Shown here one piece after another: positions 1 to 9,600 of a stretch of DNA of 64,000 bases. The notes under the pieces were generated by a model. That model was not told where the DNA came from. It did not search any database and worked only from the letters and a program-made list of their open reading frames with translations. A program made the position numbers and the translations under genes. This DNA is from UBA11740 sp035635855. GTDB taxonomy: Bacteria > Acidobacteriota > Blastocatellia > Pyrinomonadales > Pyrinomonadaceae. The stretch lies in NCBI GenBank assembly GCA_035635855.1, contig DASQAF010000029.1:1-64000 (forward strand), written 5' to 3'. Each line of letters opens with the position of its first letter. The first letter of the stretch is position 1.

Positions 1-1
1 T

Positions 2-2965
2 GGTACGGTGAGCATTAGCACGGGCACGAATTTGGGCGCAGCGCCGGGTTCACCGGTCGCCAATCAGGTGACGATCAACGGCGGCACGCTGGCCACGACG
101 GGGACTTTTACGTTTGCCGCCAATCGCGGCACCACGTTGGGAGCGAGCGGCGGCACGATTGATGTCGCCTCGGCGACGACTGTGACCGCGGCGCAAATCA
201 TCACCGGCAGCGGATCGTTGACTAAGACCAGCGCCGGCACCCTGACGCTGTCGGGCGATAATACTTATACCGGAACAACGACAGTGAGCGCCGGTACGCT
301 GCTGGTCAATGGCTCACAGAGCTCCAGCGCGGTGAGCCTCAACGGCGGCATCCTGGGCGGCGCCGGGACAATGGGAGCAGTTACCTCGACGGCCTCGGGC
401 GGTTCGCTGGCGCCGGGAAGCGGCGGTCCGGGCCTCCTCAACAGCGGCAACGTCAATCTCAGTACCGGCTCGCCGAGTTTTGTGGTGGAACTCAACGGCA
501 CCACGGCAGGCAGCGGCTACGATCAGTTGAATGTGACGGGCACAGTGAACCTGACGGGGGCTAGCTTGAGCGGCACGGTGGGGTTCACGCCGGCGATCGG
601 CAGCACCTTTACGATTATCAATAACGACAGCACCGACGCAGTAACCGGGACCTTCGCGGGATTATCCGAAGGTTCCAACATCGTGCTCAGTGGGTATAAC
701 TTCACCATCAGCTACACCGGCGGCACCGGCAACGACGTGGTCTTGACCCGCGCGGCCACCACCTTCACCTGGGACGGCGGTGGTGGCGACAACAACTGGA
801 CCACGGCAGCCAATTGGGTGGGGGATGTGGCGCCGACGGTCGGGGATAGTTTGGTGTTTGACGCCACGGGCGTAGGCACGCGCCCCTCGCCCAACAGTGA
901 TTTCGCGAATGGGACCAGTTTCGGTTCGATCACGGTCTCGATGGGTGGCTATACGCTGGGCGGCAACTCGGTGAGTTTGACGACTGGCCTTACGGTGAGC
1001 AACGCCAGTGGCAGCAGCACGGTCTCGCAGGTGATGGACGGGGCCGGGACGGTGACCAAGACCGACGGCGGCACACTCACTTTGTCAGCGGCCAACACCT
1101 ACACGGGCGCCACCAACATTAACGGCGGCGTGGTAAGCATCGCGGCGGACAACAACCTGGGTACGGTGCCGGGCAGCCCGACAGTAGGACAGTTGACTTT
1201 TGGCGGCGGCACGCTCCAGACCACGGCCACCTTCACGCTCAGTTCCAATCGCGGCATTGCCTTCAACTCGCCGGTCACGATTGACGTGGCGTCGAGCACC
1301 ACACTCACCTACGGCGGCATCGCGGCGGGGGCGGGTGAATTGACCAAGACCAGCGCCGGCACCCTGACGCTGTCGGGCGCCAACACCTATACGGGCACGA
1401 CCACCATCAGCGCCGGAGTGGTCAACATTCAGAACGCCACCGCGCTGGGCACGACCGCGGCGGGTACGACGGTGGCTAGCGGCGCGCGGCTGGAAGTGCA
1501 GGGCGACATTGCCGTGGGCGCCGAGGCACTGACGATCAACGGCACGGGCGGCGGCAGCGGAGCGTTGCTCAATGTCAGCGGCAGCAACTCGTGGGCGGGA
1601 GCGATAACTCTCGGCTCGGCCAGCACCATCGGTTCGACGGCGGGCACGCTGACGGGCACGGGCGGGATTACCAATGGCGGCTTCCTGCTGACAGTGGCGG
1701 GCGCGGGCAACACTACGCTCTCGACGACGGCGATCAGCGGGACCGGCGGGTTGACCAAGACCGACGGCGGCACACTCACTTTGTCAGCGGCCAACACCTA
1801 CACGGGCGCCACCGACATTAACGGCGGCGTGGTAAGCATCGCGGCGGACAACAACCTGGGTACGGCGCCGGGCAGCCCGACAGTAGGACAGTTGACTTTT
1901 GGCGGCGGCACGCTCCAGACCACGGCCACCTTCACGCTCAGTTCCAATCGCGGCATCGCCTTCAACTCGACCGGCACGATTGACGTCGCGTCGAGCGCGA
2001 CGTTGACCTATGGCGGCATTGGCGCCGGATCGGGCGGCTTGACCAAGACGAGCGACGGCACGCTGACGCTGTCGGGCGCCAACACCTATACGGGGATGAC
2101 GACGGTGAGCGCCGGCACGTTGCTGGTCAACGGCTCGCAAAGCGGCAGCGAGGTGAGCGTTAACGGTGGTACGTTGGGGGGCACGGTGACGGTGGGGATG
2201 ATTACCTCGACGTCCTCGGGTGGGACGATCTCAGTCGGCAGTCCGGCCAGCAATCCGGGCATTCTTAACAGCGGCAACGTGAATTGGAGCAGTGGCAGTC
2301 CTACTTTTGTAGTCCAACTAAATGGCACGACAGCGGGAAGCGGCTATGACCAACTGAACGTCACAGGCACGGTGAATTTAACAGGCGCAACGCTGAGCGC
2401 CTCGCTGGGTTTCACGCCGGCGGGAGGCACACAACTTACCATCATCAACAACGATGGCACCGACGCGGTGGTGGGCACTTTTTCAGGACTGGCAGAGGGC
2501 GCCACGGTTACGCTGAATGGAGTCAATTTCACGATCAGTTACGTCGGCGGCACCGGCAACGACGTCGTGTTAACCACGGGCACGCCAAGCGTCGGGCTCG
2601 TTAAGAGTGTGGATCCCTCCGGCTCGCAGCCGCCTGAAACCGATCTTGCTTACACCGTAACATTCACGAACTCGGGCAGCCTCGCCGCACAGAGCCTCGT
2701 CATCACTGACCCGATACCGGCAAACACTGATTTCAAAGTTGGCTCAGTGACGAGCAGTCTCGGGACCACCGCTCTTACGGTGGCGGTCACTTATTCGAAC
2801 GATGGTGGGACGACCTGGATGTACACGCCGGTGAGTGGAGGCGGCGGTGCGCCCGCAGGCTATGATCGATCAGTCACAAATATCCACTGGACCTTCACAG
2901 GGAATCTGAGCCAGACTTCGCCCAACAATACTGGCAGCGTCAGCTTCATCGCGCGCATCCGATAA
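2..2965 (+). CDS. Autotransporter-associated beta-strand repeat protein with C-terminal DUF11-like domain (5'-partial)
   Basis: The frame is open to the left edge and the first in-frame start is an internal-looking GTG at 8, so the gene very probably begins outside the window. The protein is built of repeats of the passenger-associated type (GTLTLSGANTYTGTTT motif at several places), which form a right-handed beta-helix in secreted adhesin-like proteins. Two longer modules ending in GGTGNDVVLT (near residues 240 and 850) share nearly the same protein sequence. The last ~120 residues (VGLVKSVDPSG..., TDPIPANTDF) resemble a DUF11/surface-protein repeat. No C-terminal autotransporter barrel is present, so export and anchoring are unclear. 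Likely a large secreted or surface structural protein; substrate or partner unknown. Confidence 0.8.
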   Translation, partial: GTVSISTGTNLGAAPGSPVANQVTINGGTLATTGTFTFAANRGTTLGASGGTIDVASATTVTAAQIITGSGSLTKTSAGTLTLSGDNTYTGTTTVSAGTLLVNGSQSSSAVSLNGGILGGAGTMGAVTSTASGGSLAPGSGGPGLLNSGNVNLSTGSPSFVVELNGTTAGSGYDQLNVTGTVNLTGASLSGTVGFTPAIGSTFTIINNDSTDAVTGTFAGLSEGSNIVLSGYNFTISYTGGTGNDVVLTRAATTFTWDGGGGDNNWTTAANWVGDVAPTVGDSLVFDATGVGTRPSPNSDFANGTSFGSITVSMGGYTLGGNSVSLTTGLTVSNASGSSTVSQVMDGAGTVTKTDGGTLTLSAANTYTGATNINGGVVSIAADNNLGTVPGSPTVGQLTFGGGTLQTTATFTLSSNRGIAFNSPVTIDVASSTTLTYGGIAAGAGELTKTSAGTLTLSGANTYTGTTTISAGVVNIQNATALGTTAAGTTVASGARLEVQGDIAVGAEALTINGTGGGSGALLNVSGSNSWAGAITLGSASTIGSTAGTLTGTGGITNGGFLLTVAGAGNTTLSTTAISGTGGLTKTDGGTLTLSAANTYTGATDINGGVVSIAADNNLGTAPGSPTVGQLTFGGGTLQTTATFTLSSNRGIAFNSTGTIDVASSATLTYGGIGAGSGGLTKTSDGTLTLSGANTYTGMTTVSAGTLLVNGSQSGSEVSVNGGTLGGTVTVGMITSTSSGGTISVGSPASNPGILNSGNVNWSSGSPTFVVQLNGTTAGSGYDQLNVTGTVNLTGATLSASLGFTPAGGTQLTIINNDGTDAVVGTFSGLAEGATVTLNGVNFTISYVGGTGNDVVLTTGTPSVGLVKSVDPSGSQPPETDLAYTVTFTNSGSLAAQSLVITDPIPANTDFKVGSVTSSLGTTALTVAVTYSNDGGTTWMYTPVSGGGGAPAGYDRSVTNIHWTFTGNLSQTSPNNTGSVSFIARIR
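1053..1974 (+). repeat. Two near-identical direct repeats inside the beta-strand repeat gene
   Basis: About 220 nt at 1053-1275 and again at 1752-1974 are almost identical at DNA level, offset by exactly 699 nt (233 codons), so the reading frame is preserved. Differences are a handful of substitutions (for example AAC/GAC in the ACC-aaC-ATT context). Such in-frame blocks permit expansion or contraction of the beta-helix by recombination. Confidence 0.85.
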
Positions 2966-3373
2966 ACTTTGCGCTGAATCGCGGACCCGGAAGCCAAAAA
3001 ATCGCCGGGAAAAATCTCAGCCAGTTCCATCGCGCGCGGCGTGCTGACTTGCAACGGCTCACAACACCAGCAACGTCAATCCGTTAAAAAAATCTGCAAA
3101 AGTTGGTTGCATTCTGGCTTGCTCAGGATTATGCTACGCGGCAGTCGGGGCCCTCCTATCAGGCTTCCTAAGCTGTTTGAGATCGTAAGATTTTGGCATT
3201 CTCTGGCTTCCATTTTGTAATCGCAGCGTACCGGTATCACACGCACTTGTTTGTTGCGGGCTTCATCAATACTGAGACGCGCCGGTAAAGCACACTTATA
3301 CTGTTCTGCCAGTGGGACGGCTCGCCCGGCAGAGCAAGTTCTTATTCAGAGGGAAAGACTGACGGTCTGCTAA
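2966..3373. other. Intergenic region, no gene seen
   Basis: No convincing reading frame or RNA was found. One hairpin is visible at 3305-3333: TCTGCC pairs with GGCAGA and an inner GGG with CCC. It lies about 40 nt beyond the stop of the small minus-strand gene and could be its terminator, but it has no clear T-run on either strand. Confidence 0.4.
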
Positions 3374-3628
3374 CTAGAAAAGCGACACCATGCTGAGCAG
3401 CACAGATGACGCGATTTCAGTCAGGGACATTTCGCCCACAGGCGGCGTGTCTGTCTGGCCAAGTGCACCCGCCGCAGGCGTACTCGTTTCGCCGGGCGAT
3501 AGTGCTCGGACGGCCGCACATGGCGGCGTACTGATGTCGCCGGGCGTGCATGGCGGCGCACCCAATACCGAAACGCCGAGAACAAACGTCATGGCGACGA
3601 CGGCACCTAGTTGTTTTAGGGTTTTCAT
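3374..3628 (-). CDS. Small secreted peptide precursor with Pro/Thr-rich repeats
   Basis: 84 residues. The start is supported by a strong ribosome site (AAGGAG, 3634-3639, six nt before the ATG). Residues 1-23 are a clear Sec signal peptide (MKTLKQLGAVVAMTFVLGVS, then VLG/APP). The mature part has loose repeats of the form PGDISTPPC, PGETSTPA, GQTDTPP, followed by a hydrophobic/amphipathic C-terminal segment LTEIASSVLLSMVSLF. No catalytic domain is recognisable. The gene is divergent from the TPR regulator at 3792 with 163 bp between them, which suggests shared control. I recall similar short secreted ORFs in related genomes but cannot verify that here. Could be a peptide signal, a cell-surface peptide, or something else; function unknown. 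Confidence 0.7.
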   Translation of the reverse strand: MKTLKQLGAVVAMTFVLGVSVLGAPPCTPGDISTPPCAAVRALSPGETSTPAAGALGQTDTPPVGEMSLTEIASSVLLSMVSLF

Positions 3629-3791
3629 GCTTTCTCCTTAGCCTCGTGGTGTTTTGCTTGCGGCTGTCCTTGAAATGGACAAGGCCCGAGCGGTTTTTTA
3701 GAAGCGGGATGACTTTTCAAATCGAGTAAATACTCAATCCGCCTATCTAACCGCAACTTTTTTATCGAGTATACAGAAAGGTAGGCCTCAC
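3629..3791. promoter_or_regulatory. Divergent control region with repeated ATCGAGTA motif
   Basis: The spacer between the two divergent genes contains a perfect small palindrome GAGTA-AA-TACTC at 3724-3735. The octamer ATCGAGTA occurs twice, at 3721-3728 and 3764-3771, 43 bp apart (about four helical turns on the same face). A short inverted repeat TGTCC...GGACA lies at 3665-3681. These look like binding sites for a regulator acting on both genes, possibly the adjacent HTH protein. This is inference; no consensus is known to me. Confidence 0.4.
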
Positions 3792-5714
3792 ATGAACTTA
3801 GCATCTCAATTAAGAGACCTTGCTGAACAGACTCGCGGTTTGGGAACCACCGAGAGGGCAGTCCTTTGCTGCCGTGCGGCAAAACAGCTTGAGAAAGCGG
3901 GTGAATATGATGCCGCCTACGAAGCCCTAGCCGAATTCTGGCCCGAACGCTCTGGATCGCCAGAGCTTGATGGTCTTGACGAGCCGACGAAAGCTGAGGT
4001 TCTACTCCGGGTTGGCAATTTGGCTGGGTGGCTGGGGAGTGCCGATCAGACTGGAGGTAGCCAAGAGAGCGCAAAGAATCTGATCACAAGGAGCGTAGAG
4101 ATATTTGAGGATCTTGGACGACCTGAGAAAGTAGCGGAGGCGCGCGGCGATCTGGCGCTCTGTTACTGGCGAGAAGGCTCTTACGATGAAGCGCGCATCA
4201 CTTTGTCAAGTGCTTTAGATTGTTTGGGTGACAAAGGGAGCGAACTAAAAGGAACGCTTCTCATTCGCGCTGGAATCATTGAAGTTTGGGCACGGCGACT
4301 GAACGATGCTCTGCGGTTCTATAGCCAAGCCGCCGCTTTCTTAGAGCCAAGTGAGGATCATTCCCTCAAGGGGTCCTTCCATAACGAGTTCGCGCTCTTA
4401 TTCAAGAAACTCAGTGTCGGCGACAAGGAGTTTGTAGATCGGGCATTGCTCGAATACACAGCTGCGAGCTTTCACTTCGAACAAGCGGGTAACAGTCGAT
4501 ATCAAGCTTCGGTTGAGAACAATTTGGGTTCGCTCCTCCTTACACTCGGCAAGTTCGCCGAAGCACATGAACATCTGACGCGTGCCGGGAGCCTATTCGT
4601 CCAAATTGGTGACCAGGTTCATCTCGCTCAGGTAAACGATACGCGGGCGCGCACATTACTTGCCGAAGGCAAACTTCGCGAGGCCGAAAAATTTGCGCAG
4701 TCAGCTGTCAGGACTCTGGAGAAAGGCGGAGAGCAAGCGTTGCTGGCTGAGGCTCTGACAACATATGGAACCGTGCAGGCGCGTATGGGACGGCACCCGC
4801 AGGCGCGGTCCCTGCTGCAGCGGGCGATCACTGTGGCTGAGACGGCTGGTGACCTGGAGGGTGCGGGCCGCGCCAAGTTAAGCATTATCGAAGAGCTACG
4901 CGAACAGACCTCAGCCGAAGATTTGGCCGTCGTCTATCAATCCGCTGCCGAGCTTTTGGAACGGTCGCAGGACCCTTCGGCGACCAGTCGGCTTATCTCA
5001 TGCGCGCGCCAGGTGATTGAGGCGCTGGGATCAGCCGAAGACGAGGAGAAGAAATCGAAAGAGCAATCGTGGGAGGGCTTCTCTTTCAAACAACAGATCC
5101 TGGATTGCGAGAAAGCCCTGATTGAACGGGCGCTGCGGGACGCCGGCGGCTCGGTCACTCGAGCGGCGCGCCTGCTCGGCTTTAATCATCATCAGAGTCT
5201 GATTTCTTTAATTAACAGCCGGCACAAGGAGTTGCTGAAGACCAGGACCGCGGTCCGGAGAAGACGGCGTCATATTTTTTCTGAGCCCAGAAAAATCAAA
5301 ACCAAGCCAGGCAGGAATCGCGCGCATCGGGGATCGGCGCAGGTCTCTGTTCTGCATGTCGGGAACCCCAAGCTTGCCTCGCGGCTGGTCGGCGAAATGC
5401 TGGCGCCCGAAGAATGGCGGGTGGAAGTTTGCAGCGACGGTGACAGCGCTCTGAGAAAATTAACGAGCAGCGATGATTATGATCTGCTGGTTATCGACGA
5501 AGAGCTTTCGGGCTTGACCCCGCTGGAACTGGTGCAACGCACTCGGAAAATAACCCATCGGCGCCGCACACCGGTTGTGATGCTTGCCGGGGGCGAATCG
5601 GAAACTCAGGCCTGGCGCGCCGGAGTCGATGCTTTCTTGAAGAAGCCCGACGAGGTCGATGAACTGCCGTCGACGGTCGCGCGCTTGCTCAAAATAGATC
5701 TGAAACGGGATTAG
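3792..5714 (+). CDS. TPR-repeat regulator with Fis-type HTH and degenerate receiver domain
   Basis: 640 residues. ATG at 3792 with AAAGG (3777-3781) upstream. Residues ~1-410 are helical TPR-like repeats (for example NNLGSLLLTLGKFAEAHEHL and YGTVQARMGRHPQARSLL). Residues ~425-485 form a Fis-type DNA-binding helix-turn-helix (ERALRDAGGSVTRAARLLGF). A basic linker RRRRRH follows, and residues ~515-635 are a response-regulator-like fold with DYDLLVIDEELSG (candidate phospho-Asp) and FLKKPDE (conserved Lys). The N-terminal acidic pair of true receivers is absent (VLHVGN), so phosphorylation is doubtful. A cytoplasmic transcription regulator; the TPR part may bind a peptide or protein ligand. Divergent from the secreted-peptide gene. 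Confidence 0.8.
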   Translation: MNLASQLRDLAEQTRGLGTTERAVLCCRAAKQLEKAGEYDAAYEALAEFWPERSGSPELDGLDEPTKAEVLLRVGNLAGWLGSADQTGGSQESAKNLITRSVEIFEDLGRPEKVAEARGDLALCYWREGSYDEARITLSSALDCLGDKGSELKGTLLIRAGIIEVWARRLNDALRFYSQAAAFLEPSEDHSLKGSFHNEFALLFKKLSVGDKEFVDRALLEYTAASFHFEQAGNSRYQASVENNLGSLLLTLGKFAEAHEHLTRAGSLFVQIGDQVHLAQVNDTRARTLLAEGKLREAEKFAQSAVRTLEKGGEQALLAEALTTYGTVQARMGRHPQARSLLQRAITVAETAGDLEGAGRAKLSIIEELREQTSAEDLAVVYQSAAELLERSQDPSATSRLISCARQVIEALGSAEDEEKKSKEQSWEGFSFKQQILDCEKALIERALRDAGGSVTRAARLLGFNHHQSLISLINSRHKELLKTRTAVRRRRRHIFSEPRKIKTKPGRNRAHRGSAQVSVLHVGNPKLASRLVGEMLAPEEWRVEVCSDGDSALRKLTSSDDYDLLVIDEELSGLTPLELVQRTRKITHRRRTPVVMLAGGESETQAWRAGVDAFLKKPDEVDELPSTVARLLKIDLKRD

Positions 5715-5775
5715 CGGAAGCTCAAGCGCTCAGCACACAGCGGCGCTACAACTGATGCGCTCTGCTGGAAATAAC

Positions 5776-5806
5776 AAGGCCGCTTCTTTTCAAAGGAAGT
5801 GGCCTT
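5776..5806. terminator. Bidirectional terminator hairpin between convergent genes
   Basis: AAGGCCGCTTC (5776-5786) pairs with GAAGTGGCCTT (5796-5806): an 11-bp stem with one G-U wobble and a 9-nt loop. It sits between the TPR regulator (stop 5714) and the convergent minus-strand gene (stop 5830). The T-tract is short on both sides. Confidence 0.7.
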
Positions 5807-5829
5807 TCTCGTAGCAGTCTGTTCGACCG

Positions 5830-6588
5830 TTATTGAAATGCGAACACGTCGGCACCGACTGGTTGATTGAGCTTTACATCTTTGACTTTGTATTCGGCGA
5901 AAAATGCCCCCTGCGCCGTCTCCAGCCTCTGGGTAAAGCTGAAGGGGATCAACACACCCTCGACTTCTTTCATCTTTGAGTTTTCAGTGCCGAAGGTGTA
6001 GCCCTGGTAAGGAATCAAATACATCATCACGCGGCCTGTGGACGGTTCCAGATAGAAATCAGTAGTGTTGCCGTCCACATCGACGACACGAAAGCCGCGC
6101 AACTTCTTCTTATCCGGCAAGCCCGAAACTGTGTAACCTGGCTGGTCGAATTTTGCCAGCACCGGCAGCCCGAACTTGTTTGCCGGAGGCATTTGCACGC
6201 CGGGGATTGAGCTGTAGGATTGTTGCCCATCATAGATCTGCTTAAATACAAAGATCGGGCGCGCGTCAATATCGATGCGCACCCGGTCACCGGCAGTGAC
6301 CATGGCAAACTTTCCCGGAATTGATTGCGCGGAATTGGGCGGATAGAGGTCGACGCTGCCGACGAGCATCATACTTTTCAGATTCTTGAATTTGTCACCG
6401 CCCTGTGCTGCCAGGGCCGCGCGCGCGAGTTCAATGGGCGTGCTGTTCGGCGTGATCGACGAGACAACGATCGCAGGAGGGGTCGTTTTAACAGAGCTGT
6501 TGACTTTTCCGGTAGAAGACTCCTGGCCGGTAGTGACCGCGGCCAGGAAGAGAAGAACCATGGGCGCCGTTAGATATTTCTTCATCAA
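5830..6588 (-). CDS. Secreted LolA/outer-membrane-lipoprotein-sorting-like protein
   Basis: 252 residues with an N-terminal signal peptide (KKYLTAPMVLLFLAAVTTG). The mature part has the beta-rich pattern of a LolA-like fold: a segment on loss or gain of a quantity (KSMMLVGSVDLYPP), then FYLEPSTGRVMMYLIPYQGY and VLIPFSFTQRLET. Members of this broad superfamily bind hydrophobic ligands in the periplasm. It follows the TonB-dependent receptor by 68 bp on the same strand and is probably co-transcribed, suggesting a joint role at the outer membrane. The family assignment is by pattern only. Confidence 0.6.
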   Translation of the reverse strand: MMKKYLTAPMVLLFLAAVTTGQESSTGKVNSSVKTTPPAIVVSSITPNSTPIELARAALAAQGGDKFKNLKSMMLVGSVDLYPPNSAQSIPGKFAMVTAGDRVRIDIDARPIFVFKQIYDGQQSYSSIPGVQMPPANKFGLPVLAKFDQPGYTVSGLPDKKKLRGFRVVDVDGNTTDFYLEPSTGRVMMYLIPYQGYTFGTENSKMKEVEGVLIPFSFTQRLETAQGAFFAEYKVKDVKLNQPVGADVFAFQ

Positions 6589-6656
6589 AGATTTCCCTTT
6601 TTTGCGGAGATTCAGCAGGCGGTCTCCTAAGCATTACGCCCCGACGCGCTGAAAGT

Positions 6657-9600
6657 TCAGAAATTGAATCTCACGTTCAGATAGACTTTTCTGTTACCCG
6701 AGCCGGTCCCGCCGCCTCCGCCTCCTCCTCCTCCAAAGCCCCCGAAGCCACCAAAGATGCCGGCGAGTCCGAGCGACTGCCCAAAGTTTGGCGAGGAAAG
6801 ATTGCCCACTGGCGTTCCGAGGTTCACGTGGTTCAAAATATTCTGAAAATTAACAGCCAAGGTTAGCGAATATTTTCCCGCGCCGTTGCCTCCGCCACCA
6901 AAGCCGCCCATCCCGGGACCTCCGCCGCCGGGACCTTTGCGATCACCGCCACCCGGCATGCCGGCGCCGATTGTTGGGCCACCTCGGCCTCCGCCGCCAC
7001 CTCCATCGCCGCCACGCTTGCTAGTGTCGGTCGTGCTCTTTTGGTTTCCCGCCGAAGCCTTGCTTCTGGCAGCCTCACCACCAAAGCTGAAGATTCGACT
7101 GATGCGCAGGTTTACGGACAGCGAGCCCGGGCTGTGTCCATAGTTTCGTGGAATGATCTGGTCGCCCGGACCTGGGGTCAGGTTAAAGTTACCAAAGCGG
7201 GTGCAACGAATGTTCAGACTGGTGCAATCAGCGTTTGCTGAAGCGAAGCTGGGCCGTTCGTTATACTGACGGTCAAGGTTCGAGTCCACACCGGTCGTGA
7301 TATTAAATGGTGGACCGGAGTTGGCGACGATAAATGGATTGAATACCAGCTTCCACCACGGCGAGTTGAACGTGCCGAACAGGGTGAAGCGGTGCCGTAT
7401 GTCGAATCCGCCACGACCGTACTCGCCGCGCAGGTCGTAGGAATTCATGGGAAAGAGGCTGCCGCCCTGACCATCAGTGTCGTTCGACGTCTTGCTAAGA
7501 ACGTAATTGCCGGAGAGCGTAAAGGCCGGGTTAAGGCGACTATTGAATCCGATGAACATCTGACTCTGCCGAAACTTGCCGCTGGCTTCATACTGATCGA
7601 TGTCGCCCAGCGCAGGAATCGGCCTGACGCCGTTTGGCGTCGCGACCGAGAAGCTTCCAGGCAGCGGAGCGTTGATGTCGCGCGCGCGAATGGAGTGAAG
7701 AATTCGCAGCGTGTACACACCCACATACGCGGTAAAGTTTTTCGGTAATTGGCGCTCGACCTGCGCCCCCAGCAGATAGACTGTCGGCACTTGCAGATTC
7801 GGAGCGACGCGCCAAATCGTCTGCTGGCTCGCCGGCACGCCTGTTATCGCAGGAATTGCCGGATAGGTGTTAAGGAACGAATAGACCGGCTGGCCGGCTT
7901 GCACTGCCAAACCGGGTGACTTTAGTAAAACCGGCTCAGTGACTACGAACTGCAGTTCGTTAGCGCCATTAAAGCGATTCGCTTGCAGGGTCTGATTTTC
8001 ACCAAACCGATTGTAGAAGATTCCGCCGCCCCCGCGGATTACCATCTTGGGTGGGCGCGTAGAACTTCCGCCGCCGCCCGGCGACCAGGCAAAGGCGACG
8101 CGCGGCGCAAAATCGTATTTGCTGTGCGCGTTGGTCTGCGTTTCGTAACGCAGGCCATAGCTGACAGTGAAGTTCGGCCGCAGGCGCCAATCATCCTGCC
8201 AGTAGACGCCGAGATCAGTTTGTGAAACTGATGCTTGCGCGTTGCCCGTATTGATGCTGAATTGTGAGGCGCCGCCGCCAAGTGTGCGAATGCACTGAGC
8301 TACGGAACTTCCCGGATCACAGTAAGCCTGCTGCTGGGCCGTCAAGCCCTGTTGCTGAAAGAGCGCGGTGCGTCGATAGCGGTCAATGCTGCTCAATTGA
8401 ATTGTGGTGCCGGCGATGGGGTTGTTGTTGGCGTCCAGTGCGGGTCCGAAACCTCCGGTGAAAGACCATTGCCCACCAAAGTTATTGGGACTGAGATCAT
8501 TTATCCGGACGTGGCGGATGCGGCCGCCAAACTTGAACGTGTGCAAATTCCGCTGCATCTGGGTAAAGTTATTCAACTCCCAGCGATTCGATTCGTTAAT
8601 CGCATGACCCACCTGAGAGCCGCCGCTGATAAAGGCACCGCTGACGTTTAGCACCGGTATCGAACTATTTCCCAAAGATTCGTTGCGGCCGTGCGCAAAC
8701 TGAAAGCGCGTCTCGTTGATCGTGGTGGCGTTAATGACCGCGGTTTCGGTCAACTGAACATTCTGATTCGTGGAAGTAAAGTTGTAACCCCGCTCAGGCA
8801 ACGAAAAGCCGCCCACGCCGTTATTTTTGGTCTCATTACGATTGTAGTTGTAGCGCGCGATCAGCGTGTTGTGCGAGTTTATGGCAAAGTCGATACGCGG
8901 ACTGAAGCTGGTTTGCCGCCTTGGCTGCAGAAAGCTGATTCCGACCTGCGTGATGTTGAAGGCTGGATCGAGGATCGTGGCGCGCACCAGTTCGTTGTCA
9001 TCTGTCTCGTTACGATTGACCTCGAAAAAGAATGAAGCCTTATTCTTGATCAGCGGCCCGCTCAAGTTTCCGCCCAGTTGACGAATCTGAAAAGGAGAAC
9101 GCTTGCTCGAGCTGACGGCAAACGGATTGCGTGAGTTCAAACTCTCGTCGCTAAAGTTGAATGACACGTTGCCGCGGAGTTTATCAGTTCCGGGTTTGGT
9201 CAGGATCTCTATGCGCGCCGACGGTTGATCGTTTTCCGGGGAAAACGGATTCTGGTTGATGCGAATTTCACGGATGGATTCTTTCGGCGGCATATTCGCG
9301 CCGGAAAAACCATCGATAAAGATCTGGCCACCGTTCGGACCAATTGACGGCCCTGCCAGGGCTTGCAAGGCGGCCGCAAGCTCGTCGGGATCGTCCGGCA
9401 AACCTTCCAGATCCTTTCCCGAGATCACCTGCTGGTTCGCATTGTTGCCGGTTTCGGTGCTGAGCGGCGCGTTGGCTTCGACTTTCACCTGCGTCTCGAT
9501 GGCGGCAATCTTCAGGGAGATGTTGAAAGGATCGCGCCGCGCTGTAGACACGTCAACTTCGGCATCCTCAGAAGCCGCGAAGCCTTTGGCGATTGCATGG

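Noticed and set aside
3390..3641. 83-codon plus-strand frame opposite the small secreted peptide gene
   Set aside because: Antisense shadow created by the codon repeats; the minus strand has the signal peptide and ribosome site.
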